DNA from: JADKFD01 sp050250665
Lineage (GTDB): Bacteria > Pseudomonadota > Gammaproteobacteria > Xanthomonadales > SZUA-5
NCBI GenBank assembly: GCA_050250665.1
Contig: JBFWOF010000041.1
Span: 1 to 56,742 of the forward strand
DNA length: 56,742 bases
Direction: 5' to 3'
A program made the translations under genes and the position numbers. The notes under the pieces were generated by a model. That model did no database searches, was not told the DNA's origin, and was given only the letters and a program-made list of their open reading frames with translations. This document shows, piece after piece, positions 25,176 through 33,353 of the stretch (position 1 is the first letter of the stretch; the number at the start of each line of letters is the position of its first letter).

Positions 25176-28100
25176 CCAATCCGAATCGCCTCGTGCAAGC
25201 TGACACCCTAGTCAATCAGGCCACGATGACCGGCGCGCTGGCGGCGTCCGACTTCAGTCCCGGCACGGTGGTAGCGGGTCGTTTTCGCATCGAGCGACTC
25301 CTGGGTATGGGTGGCATGGGACTGGTCTACCAGGCTCACGACACGGAACTCGATATCGATGTCGCGTTGAAACTGTTGCGCCCGGAGCTGGCCAGTCGAC
25401 GTGACGCCTTCGAGCGATTCCGTCAGGAACTGCTGCTGGCGCGGCAGGTTTCCAGTCCGCACGTGGTGCGCATCCACGATCTGGTCAAGCACGAAAATGC
25501 CTGGCTGATCAGCATGGACTATGTGCCGGGCCAGTCCCTGGAACGCCTGCTCGATCAGCGTGGGCCGCTGCCGGTCGAAGAAGCCATCACCATGACCCGG
25601 CAACTGGCACTGGGCCTGTCTGCCGCCCATCGCAGTGGCGTGGTGCACCGCGATCTGAAGCCGGCGAATGTGCTGGTCAATGAACAAGGTGAAGCCTGCA
25701 TCACCGATTTCGGCGTGGCCCGCTCGGCCGGCACCACCGGTATCACCGACAGCGGCGTGATCATCGGCACGCCGGCCTACCTCTCGCCCGAGCAGGCACG
25801 GGCCGAACCGCTGGACGGTCGCAGCGATCTGTACGCGCTGGGTCTGATCCTGTTCGAAATGCTGACCGGCACCCTGCCCTTTCGCGGTGGTACGCCAGCG
25901 GAAATGATGGTGCAACGGATCGTCCGCGATCCGCCGTCGGTGGCGACGATCAAACCGGAATTGCCGGCCTTTGCCGTGCGTCTGTGCGCACACTTGCTGG
26001 AACTCAAGCCCGCGCATCGCTTCCAGAGCGCCGAGGAGGTCATCGCCGCCATCGATTCCAGGCGCGTGCCCGGCCTGGTCCGGAGCCGGCGTGGCCGGCT
26101 GGCGCTGACTGCCGCCGTGTTGCTGTCGCTGGCAGCGGCCCTGGTCCTATACCAGTGGCGTTCCGGCCTGCCCGCCGGCGCCACCTCGGCGGCCGCGACC
26201 AGCACGCTGAATCTGGACCTGGTGACGCTGCCACTGCAGGTGGCTGGCTCGGATGAAGCGGATTTGCCGTTGGGCGCTGGCATCGACAGCCTGCTCACCG
26301 AGCGCCTGGCTGAGGACCCGGATTTCAACAGCGCCAGCCGGCTGCAGGTCAGGCGGGTGCTGGCGGAGCTTGGATTCGATGCCGAGGCCGCCCAGCGCCA
26401 GCGCTCTCGCGTGTTCGAAGTGACCGGGGCGGCGCAGATCCTGGACGGCCAGATGCAGCGTTCCGACGACGGCCAGATCAGGATCACACTGGCCTTGTGG
26501 AAGCCGGGTCTGGCGCAGGCGCAATGGACCCGAAGCGCATCCGCAGCCAAGCCGACCGACTTGCCAGCGGCGCTGCTGCAGTTGCAACAAGGGCTGCAAG
26601 GTGAGTTGGGGGCGGTGGCCGCGAACCGACCCTGGCCAGCGCCGGAGGTGCTGACTGCCATCGGCCGATTGGAGTCGACGGCGCCCGCCGAGGGCGATGT
26701 CGACGCTCTGGCTCAACTCGCCCAAAGCAGCGCCAGCAGCGAGTTGTGGTGGGCCTTGCTGCAGAGCCTGGACGGGGTCGGTCGCGCCGCCGAGGCTACC
26801 GCAGTGGCCCGTCGCGCTTCTGAAGCCACTGAATCGGCGGCAGACTCCGCCGGCCGACGCGCCCACGCCTACGCCCAGCTGCTCCTGGGCAACTTCGAGC
26901 TGGCGCGCGAAGAATTGCAGGTGCTGATCACTGCCGCGCCGGGCGATCCGGCCCTCACCCTGCTGAAGGCCCGGGCACAGGCTGAACTTGGCGACTTTCA
27001 GGCCGCCATCGCCGAGTTGACGGAGCTAACCGCAGACGACCAGCGCGACATCCATGCCTGGTATCTGCTCGGCAAGTACTCGATCCAGTCCGGCGACGCC
27101 AAGCGCGCGGTCGACGACTATCTGGTACGCGCCCAGGTGCTCGCCAATCGACTCGACGATGTCCGCATGCAGGCCAACGTTGGCAACGCGTTGGGCCTCG
27201 GCTATCGCTTGCTAGGCCAGTTGGCCGCCGCTGCCGAGCGTTTTGAATCCTCATTCCGAATTCGCCAAGCAATCGGAGATGCACGGGGACAGGCCGCCAG
27301 TCTGCGCAATTTGTCCACCGTGCGCTCGATTCAGGGCGACTACGCAGCGGCTGCCGGAGCATTGTCACTTGCCAGATCGTTGGTCGAGCCCTTGGGCGAT
27401 CCGGTGGCCATGGCCGATCTGGTGAATGACGTAGGCGTGCTGGCCGAAGAACAGGGCGACTACCGCGGTGCCCTGGATGCCTACCGTGACGCACTGCGTC
27501 TGCGTCAGGCCCAGGGCAATCTGCGTGAGATCGGCCAGAGTCAGATCAATGTCGGATTTGCCTACTATCAACTGGGTGAATTCGACAACGCCCAGACCTA
27601 CTGGCAACAGGCCATGGCGAGTTACCAGCAGGCCGATGACCGCATCGGCATGGTCCACGCCCGCGAGAGCCTGGCGCTGGCAGAAACCGCCAGCGGCGCC
27701 TGGGAGCAGGCGCGCGGCAGCTTCGACCACATACTGGTTGAGTCAGAGTCCTTGCAGATGGCCGAGGAGCGCAGCATTGCCCAGGCGGGACTGGCAGAAC
27801 TGGATCGCCTGGAAGGCCGCATGGTGAGCGCGCTGGACAATGCCGGGAAGGCCATGATGGCTTTCAGGCAACGCGAGGACGCACGCGGCATCTCGGAAAT
27901 GACCCTGCTGCAAGCTGCGGTGTTCTGCGATCTCGATGACTGGGCGCAGGCGGCATCGACACTGGCAACGCTTTCCCCCGAAGATGCCGCCAGCGGTGAG
28001 CAAGCGAGCCTGTATGACTGGCGCAGAGGGGAAATAGCGCTCGGGCAGGGTCAGCCGGATCTCGCCCTTGGCGCAGCCGACGCTGCCATCGCCAGTGCCA

Positions 28101-28522
28101 GTGAGCAGCGCAATCTGGGGAACGAACTGGCAGCCCGGTTGCTGCGCACTCGCGCCTTGATGAGCCTGAAGCGCACACCGGAAGCCCTTCAGGAGCTGAA
28201 CACGGTACGCAAGGGACGTGCGCGCTACGCCAGTGTGCCCTTTCGCCTGTTGCTGGCGGAAACGGAACTGGAGGTGGATATCGCCAGCAAGACCGCCACG
28301 TATCAGGAAGCCAGAGCCCTGCTGGCCCGGCTGCCTGATTACGGACGAGCCTTTCGTATCCATGCGCTTGCTGCACAGGAACCGTCGGCCACCAGCAGCG
28401 ATCAGCCACTCAAGGACGCACGCGACAGTCTGGCGCGACTGCAACAGCAGACGCCCCCCGAGCAACAGGCCTCGCTGGAGCGCCTAGCTCGATCTCTGGG
28501 ACTGGGTGACGGCGCGCCATGA
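25172..28522 (+). CDS. Transmembrane Ser/Thr protein kinase with TPR repeats
   Basis: This 1116-residue Hanks-type kinase has its kinase domain at about 35-295: glycine loop GMGGMGLVYQ (45-54), Lys67 in VALKLL, HRDLKPANVL with Asp161, DFG Asp179 and GTPAYLSPEQ (199-208). A single transmembrane helix follows (about 309-328). Next is a TolB/FlgO-like alpha-beta domain (about 345-450) and a long helical region with at least eight TPR-like repeats (about 560-1090). The part after the helix would be periplasmic if topology is N-in. TPRs suggest a large protein partner. It sits second in a four-gene coupled cluster and overlaps both neighbours by 4 bp. Confidence 0.93.
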   Translation: MTNPNRLVQADTLVNQATMTGALAASDFSPGTVVAGRFRIERLLGMGGMGLVYQAHDTELDIDVALKLLRPELASRRDAFERFRQELLLARQVSSPHVVRIHDLVKHENAWLISMDYVPGQSLERLLDQRGPLPVEEAITMTRQLALGLSAAHRSGVVHRDLKPANVLVNEQGEACITDFGVARSAGTTGITDSGVIIGTPAYLSPEQARAEPLDGRSDLYALGLILFEMLTGTLPFRGGTPAEMMVQRIVRDPPSVATIKPELPAFAVRLCAHLLELKPAHRFQSAEEVIAAIDSRRVPGLVRSRRGRLALTAAVLLSLAAALVLYQWRSGLPAGATSAAATSTLNLDLVTLPLQVAGSDEADLPLGAGIDSLLTERLAEDPDFNSASRLQVRRVLAELGFDAEAAQRQRSRVFEVTGAAQILDGQMQRSDDGQIRITLALWKPGLAQAQWTRSASAAKPTDLPAALLQLQQGLQGELGAVAANRPWPAPEVLTAIGRLESTAPAEGDVDALAQLAQSSASSELWWALLQSLDGVGRAAEATAVARRASEATESAADSAGRRAHAYAQLLLGNFELAREELQVLITAAPGDPALTLLKARAQAELGDFQAAIAELTELTADDQRDIHAWYLLGKYSIQSGDAKRAVDDYLVRAQVLANRLDDVRMQANVGNALGLGYRLLGQLAAAAERFESSFRIRQAIGDARGQAASLRNLSTVRSIQGDYAAAAGALSLARSLVEPLGDPVAMADLVNDVGVLAEEQGDYRGALDAYRDALRLRQAQGNLREIGQSQINVGFAYYQLGEFDNAQTYWQQAMASYQQADDRIGMVHARESLALAETASGAWEQARGSFDHILVESESLQMAEERSIAQAGLAELDRLEGRMVSALDNAGKAMMAFRQREDARGISEMTLLQAAVFCDLDDWAQAASTLATLSPEDAASGEQASLYDWRRGEIALGQGQPDLALGAADAAIASASEQRNLGNELAARLLRTRALMSLKRTPEALQELNTVRKGRARYASVPFRLLLAETELEVDIASKTATYQEARALLARLPDYGRAFRIHALAAQEPSATSSDQPLKDARDSLARLQQQTPPEQQASLERLARSLGLGDGAP

Positions 28523-29307
28523 ACAGTGATGAGTCGGTACAGGCAGCTTCAGACCCGCACGATCAGGACGAATTGCGCCGGCAACTGCTGCAGCTAGGCC
28601 GGCAGCAGCAGGAACTGGTGGCCCAACTGCAGACCGGCGAGCAACATTTCAGGCGACTGGCGCGTTCGGTCTGGCGAGTCCAGGAGGACGAGCGCCGACG
28701 CCTGGCGCGCGACCTGCACGACGGCATCGGTCAACACCTGACGGCCCTCCGCCATCGTCTCGACGGTCTGGCCCACGGCGATGCCCTGGCCTCGGCGGAA
28801 TCCCTGCAACAGGCCCTGGCGCTGTGCGACACCGCCATCGCTGAAACCCGTACGCTGTCGAGGCTGTTGCGGCCGCAGATCCTGGACGATCTGGGACTGG
28901 AAGCCGCCTTGCGCTGGCTGGCGCGGCAGTCGTCGGCATCCAGCCCATACACCGTTGAAGTGTCGATCAGCGAACTGCCCGAGACCATCGACAGTGATCT
29001 GTCGACCCTGATTTTCCGGGTCACCCAGGAAGCGCTCACAAACGCCGCCAAGCATGCCCGTGCCAATCAGGTGGTGATCCGGCTGAGTCAGCGAGCCGGG
29101 CGGCTGCAGCTGCTGATCGTCGATGATGGCCTGGGCTGCGATCTCGACAGCGCCTGGGCCCGATCAAGCAGCGGCGAAAGCACCGGTCTGGCCAGCATAC
29201 GCGAGCGCGTGCGCCTGTTCGGCGGTCAGCTCTCGCTGCAGTCTCAACCCGGCGAGGGCATGCAGCTACGCGTCAATCTACCTTTCAGGAGTGGTCAACT
29301 GGAATGA
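28519..29307 (+). CDS. Soluble histidine kinase, HisKA_3 (NarX/DegS) type
   Basis: This 262-residue protein has no membrane helix. An N-terminal coiled coil (about 17-50) leads into HisKA_3 with phosphoacceptor His67 in RRLARDLHDGIGQHL. A HATPase_c domain follows at about 150-258 (EALTNAAKHARANQ, DDGLGCD, GLASIRERV, GEGMQLRV). It has no sensor domain of its own, so its input must come from partners; the upstream FHA-GAF protein and kinase are the natural candidates. The start overlaps the STK stop by 4 bp (ATGA), and its own stop overlaps the regulator start in the same way. Confidence 0.93.
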   Translation: MNSDESVQAASDPHDQDELRRQLLQLGRQQQELVAQLQTGEQHFRRLARSVWRVQEDERRRLARDLHDGIGQHLTALRHRLDGLAHGDALASAESLQQALALCDTAIAETRTLSRLLRPQILDDLGLEAALRWLARQSSASSPYTVEVSISELPETIDSDLSTLIFRVTQEALTNAAKHARANQVVIRLSQRAGRLQLLIVDDGLGCDLDSAWARSSSGESTGLASIRERVRLFGGQLSLQSQPGEGMQLRVNLPFRSGQLE

Positions 29308-29948
29308 GCATGATCAGGGTACTGGTGGCAGACGACCACACGATTCTGCGCGAGGGTCTGGTCTCGCTCCTCAACCACAGCGGCGACTGCCAGGTGGTGG
29401 GACAGGCAGCCGACGGCATGCAAGCGGTAGAGATGGCCCTGCAGCTGGAGCCGAATGTGGTGGTACTGGATCTGTCCATGCCCAAGCTCAATGGCCTGGA
29501 CGTCATCCGCCGCCTCAGCAAGGAACTCGACCACACCCGCATTCTGGTGCTGACCATGCATGCCGAGGAAGAGTACGTGCTGCATGTGGTCCGCGCTGGC
29601 GCCGCCGGCTTTCTGCTGAAGGACAGCGCCAGCAGCGAGTTGCTGAAGGCGGTGCGGGCTCTGGCTGCCGGGCGTGCCTACTACGGCACCCACGCCTCGC
29701 AGGTGCTGGCCCATCAGGTACATCAGCCGCAGTCACGCATCGACGACCCCTATCGGGATTTAACCTCGCGTGAGCGTGAGGTCTTTCATCTGCTGGTCGA
29801 AGGACTGACCACCAAGGAAATCGCCCGACAGCTGGACATCAGCACCAAGACCGCCGAGAACCATCGCTTCCGCGCCATCGAGAAGCTGGGGGTGCGCAAC
29901 ACTGCGGAACTGATCCGCTACGCGGTCAAGCATGGCTTGTTCGAGTAG
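29304..29948 (+). CDS. NarL/LuxR-family response regulator
   Basis: This 214-residue protein has a receiver domain (1-125) with acidic pocket Asp10/Asp11 and phosphoacceptor Asp56 (VVVLDLSMPK), a Thr in LVLTMHAEEE, and Lys in FLLKDSAS. The LuxR-type helix-turn-helix is at about 148-208 (LTSREREVFHLLVEGLTTKE, IARQLDISTKTAENHR). It is the cognate partner of the adjacent histidine kinase. It is the last gene of the coupled cluster, followed by REP sequences. The target promoters are unknown. Confidence 0.95.
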   Translation: MSMIRVLVADDHTILREGLVSLLNHSGDCQVVGQAADGMQAVEMALQLEPNVVVLDLSMPKLNGLDVIRRLSKELDHTRILVLTMHAEEEYVLHVVRAGAAGFLLKDSASSELLKAVRALAAGRAYYGTHASQVLAHQVHQPQSRIDDPYRDLTSREREVFHLLVEGLTTKEIARQLDISTKTAENHRFRAIEKLGVRNTAELIRYAVKHGLFE

Positions 29949-30207
29949 GCGTTGGCGGCGCCACTGTGGGAGCGGACTCTGTCCGCGATCTGTCCCGGAA
30001 ATTCGTCCAAAGCTCGCGGGCGGAGCCCGCTCGCACCAAACATACCGCAAGCCATTGATTTTAAGGTAGGTGCCATCTTGGCCGCGAAGCGGCCTACGTG
30101 ACTGACGTAGCCGTCACGTAGACCCTTCGGGTCAACGTGACCTACCTCCACGGTTTGATGCGCGAATGAGTGCACCATCAGGGGCAGCCGGGACTCCCCA
30201 CTCCCAC
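29949..30207. repeat. REP cluster after the signalling operon
   Basis: Two GGAGCG-type palindromes (29963-29991, and 30012-30038 in inverted form) are followed by two hairpin REPs of the GTCACGTAG family (30064-30145; stems GGCCGC/GCGGCC and GACCC/GGGTC). It lies between convergent genes and there is no coding sequence. Confidence 0.85.
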
Positions 30208-31452
30208 TCACGCATTCGGATCCACGCAGGCCGTTGCCGATTCGGTATCGAAGCCGTCGCCGAGCAACTGCTCGACCGGGTCGAACCAGTAGGCAGCACC
30301 GCGGTGGTCACTGGCACCGGCATAGCCGGGTGAGCCAAGCACGAAACGCTGGCTGTCACTGGCCACGGACCAGCCGATCAGCTGACCGAAGACCGGATTG
30401 GCCACCCCCGCGCCCGGCGTCTCGAGCCAGGTGCCGGTGATGCGTCTGAACACGACCGCTGCGCCGCAGGATCCGCGGGCATAGGGCGCGCCGGCCAGTG
30501 CGAAATCGCCAGCGAGCGCCACCGACCAGCCCAGGCGATCGCCCGGCAAGCCGCCAGCAGCAGCCAGCTGCGCCTGCTGCGACCAGACACTGCCCTGACG
30601 CTGTTGCACATACACGCTCCCGGCGCCTGCCGCGGACAGCGGCGCACCAATCAGAGCGCGATCACCGTCCAGACTGACAGCGGCACCGAAGCTGTCGCCG
30701 TTATTGCCTCCAACGGCCGTGAGGATCGCCTGCGCGCCCCAGCTCCCAAGGTTACGCACGTAGACGTAGGCTGCACCGAGGGCATAACTGCCGGGCGCAA
30801 CCCCTGCCCGACCCGGCGCACCGATCAGTGCCGTGTTGCCACTGAGCGCGACGCTGTGGCCGAAGCGATCACCGGCTGCCGGAAGGTCAGCCCCGAGTCG
30901 CTGCTCCTGAGCCCAGACAGATCCGCTGCGCGAGTAAACGTACGCCGCACCGCGACCCGCCTGCGCCTTGGGCGCACCGATCAGCAGCCGATCTCCCTGC
31001 AGGGCCAGCGCGCCACCAAAGCCAGCACTGTCATCGCCATCCGGCGCCAGCAGTCGCGCCTGCTGCACCCAATTGCCGGCGCTGAACAGGTAAACGTAGA
31101 CCGAGGCGGGGTTCTGTCCTGGCGCCGCCACTGCCATGGTGGTGCCGGACATCGCCAACGCCGATCCATACAGGTCACCTGGCGCCAGATCGACCGGCGC
31201 GATACGCGTCGGCGCCGTGCACTCGGCCAGACTACAACTGCGCGCGTAAACCGCGCCGGTATTGGAGCTCTCGCCAGGACTGCCCGAAGCCACATTGGCA
31301 CCGTCGATGGTCACTGCATAGGCCGATTCTGCCGCGAGCCCATTACCGTCCAGCAGCCTTTGGGTCTGGGCATATCCGGCGGTGCCGAGCAAGGCCCCGA
31401 TGAGCATCAACAAACATCGCAGCCGAGCAAATTTGGAGGGTCTGGCGTTCAT
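30208..31452 (-). CDS. Secreted FG-GAP-repeat beta-propeller protein
   Basis: This 414-residue protein has a signal peptide (about 1-29, ending GYA|Q). About seven repeats of roughly 50 residues follow the pattern GDxFGxxVALxGDxALIGAP followed by a Tyr-rich GAAYVY strand, typical of FG-GAP/integrin-like beta-propellers. The last residues include LLGDGFDTESA, a degenerate form of the DGFE tail seen in other secreted proteins of this group. It is probably extracellular or on the cell surface, and its binding partner is unknown. Confidence 0.85.
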   Translation of the reverse strand: MNARPSKFARLRCLLMLIGALLGTAGYAQTQRLLDGNGLAAESAYAVTIDGANVASGSPGESSNTGAVYARSCSLAECTAPTRIAPVDLAPGDLYGSALAMSGTTMAVAAPGQNPASVYVYLFSAGNWVQQARLLAPDGDDSAGFGGALALQGDRLLIGAPKAQAGRGAAYVYSRSGSVWAQEQRLGADLPAAGDRFGHSVALSGNTALIGAPGRAGVAPGSYALGAAYVYVRNLGSWGAQAILTAVGGNNGDSFGAAVSLDGDRALIGAPLSAAGAGSVYVQQRQGSVWSQQAQLAAAGGLPGDRLGWSVALAGDFALAGAPYARGSCGAAVVFRRITGTWLETPGAGVANPVFGQLIGWSVASDSQRFVLGSPGYAGASDHRGAAYWFDPVEQLLGDGFDTESATACVDPNA

Positions 31453-31737
31453 GTCTGCAGCTTAGCGGCAGGCGCCATGGCCCTGTCAATCAGACCATGG
31501 GTGATTCCCCCCAGACCCACGGCGAGTTTCTTGCGCTACCGGCCACAGACCCTGCACGGCCGGCCGGGAGATCGGGACTCTCACCCAGCACGGCTGAGTG
31601 AAATGGCCCAAGGTCGGTCCTGCGGCGTTATCTGCCTTTAGGGTGCAAGTCGATTCACTGCAGAACGCGCTCAGCCCGCACGCTTCAGTCGGCGGACGAC
31701 GTGAGCACGCAGGACACCGACGACCAGGAGGTCCACG
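31453..31737. other. Divergent intergenic region; no gene
   Basis: This 285-bp stretch lies between the FG-GAP and DUF5666 genes. No repeat family of the window was recognised in it. A GGAGG Shine-Dalgarno precedes the ATG at 31738. The promoters of both genes should be here. Confidence 0.5.
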
Positions 31738-33267
31738 ATGAGCTACTCCAGACTTTGCCACCACCACCACCCTTCCGGACGGCACCACGCCGGGCGCGCG
31801 CTGCTGCTCAGCTTGACTCTGGGCCTTGCCAGCCTGGGCAACGCGTCAGCCGCGAGCATCACCCTCAACGACACGCACCAGTTCGAGATCACCGCCAGCA
31901 CCATAATCACCCTGGATGGCGCCCCGATCAGCGCCGCTGAACTGGCCAGCGCAGGTGCGGGTTTCAATGCTCAGGTCAATGCCAGCAACGTCACGCCCAA
32001 CGCGGCAGCAGGCACGGCCAATCTGATTGCGCTGCGCAACCTGCTGAAGGGCCCGGTCACCTCCCTGGATCCGCTGAGCGTGCTGAACCAGCCGATCACG
32101 GCCACCGCAGACACCGTACTGCGCGATGTCCCTGGCGGCGATCTGGCCAATCTGGCACTGGGTGATTCCCTGGAAGTCAGCGGTGTCATCGATGCCAACA
32201 ACAGCATCGTGGCCGCCCGTATCCGCTTTCGTGCCTCTGGATTCGGCGACTGGAAACTCTCAGGCCTGGTTTCAGGTCTGGCCGGCAGCCAACTGGCGAT
32301 CGGCACTCAGTTGGTGGACTTCACCGGTGTCACACCACTCAACTGCGTGCCCGCCTTGCAGGACGGCCAGTATGTGGAAATCTCTGCCCTGGCCAATCCA
32401 ACCTACACGCCGGCGACCGTGCTGTCCCAGTTGACTGCCCTCAGCTGCCTGGACCCCCTTTTGGTGAATCCACCACCGGGCACGGTTCCGGTGGCGGTCG
32501 AAGGGATCATTTCGGCGCTGCCTGATCCGATGCCTGATCCGGCGCAGTTCACGCTGCTCGGCGCCGAAGTCACCACCACGGTTCTGACCGAGTATCGCGG
32601 CGGCACCGTCGACGACCTCGATCTGGGTGTGCGGGTCGTCGTATCCGGCTTTTATGACGCACTGGCACGAACGCTGCTGGCCAACGAGGTCCGCTTCGTC
32701 CAGGCCCAGGTTCGCTTTGAGGCTCCGGTGGATCCGGCCGTCGTCACCCCCGGGCAGTCGCTCACGATCATGGGCAACCCGGTGGAGTTCACGCCCCAGA
32801 CCCGCGACGAAGACGGAATCGCCACCTCGGGACTGGCCTCGGCGCGCCAGGTGGAAGTGCGCGGGCTGATCGACAGCGCGGGTCAGATCTACGCAACCCG
32901 AGTCAGGGAGCGCGGCAATCCGGATCTGGCCGACACCCGGCTGCGCGGTCCGGTGACGACAGCGGCTGAGCCTGAACTGCTGGTATTGGGCATCACCATC
33001 GACAGCACATTGGCCGCGTTTCGTGACGCCGCCAACGCGCCAATGACCGCGGCTGCCTTCTTCGCTGCAGTGCAGCCAGGCACCCTGATCAGCGCTGAGG
33101 CTGCCGTCTACAACCCGAACACACAAACTCTGCAGCCAGCCATGCTCAGTCTGGTCGACGCGCCGCTGCCGCCGCAGACCGAGAAAGGCGCAGGCACAGC
33201 CGGGGTTGCCCGTGGCACCATCAGCGCGGCCGGCATCGACCAGGTCTTCGGTAACGGCTTCGAGTGA
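31738..33267 (+). CDS. Exported DUF5666-type repeat protein
   Basis: This 509-residue protein has a His-rich n-region (CHHHHPSGRHHAGR) and a signal peptide ending near SAA|S (about residue 39). Several OB-like repeats of the DUF5666 type follow (VEVSGVIDANNSIVAARIR-like, VRVVVSGFYDALARTLLANE, RQVEVRGLIDSAGQIYATRV). It ends exactly in VFGNGFE, the short C-terminal tail common on secreted proteins of this bacterial group. It is probably periplasmic or extracellular with unknown function. A terminator hairpin lies 17 bp after the stop. Confidence 0.8.
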   Translation: MSYSRLCHHHHPSGRHHAGRALLLSLTLGLASLGNASAASITLNDTHQFEITASTIITLDGAPISAAELASAGAGFNAQVNASNVTPNAAAGTANLIALRNLLKGPVTSLDPLSVLNQPITATADTVLRDVPGGDLANLALGDSLEVSGVIDANNSIVAARIRFRASGFGDWKLSGLVSGLAGSQLAIGTQLVDFTGVTPLNCVPALQDGQYVEISALANPTYTPATVLSQLTALSCLDPLLVNPPPGTVPVAVEGIISALPDPMPDPAQFTLLGAEVTTTVLTEYRGGTVDDLDLGVRVVVSGFYDALARTLLANEVRFVQAQVRFEAPVDPAVVTPGQSLTIMGNPVEFTPQTRDEDGIATSGLASARQVEVRGLIDSAGQIYATRVRERGNPDLADTRLRGPVTTAAEPELLVLGITIDSTLAAFRDAANAPMTAAAFFAAVQPGTLISAEAAVYNPNTQTLQPAMLSLVDAPLPPQTEKGAGTAGVARGTISAAGIDQVFGNGFE

Positions 33268-33283
33268 GCGGATGATCGTCCCT

Positions 33284-33313
33284 GGCCGCTCTGTAATCGC
33301 AGAGCGGCCTTTC
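33284..33313 (+). terminator. Rho-independent terminator after the DUF5666 gene
   Basis: A perfect 10-bp stem GGCCGCTCTG (33284-33293) pairs with CAGAGCGGCC (33300-33309) around a 6-nt loop and is followed by TTT. Confidence 0.85.
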
Positions 33314-33353
33314 CTGAACATCACGCTCACTGCGCGCTGGCCAGAATTCGGCC

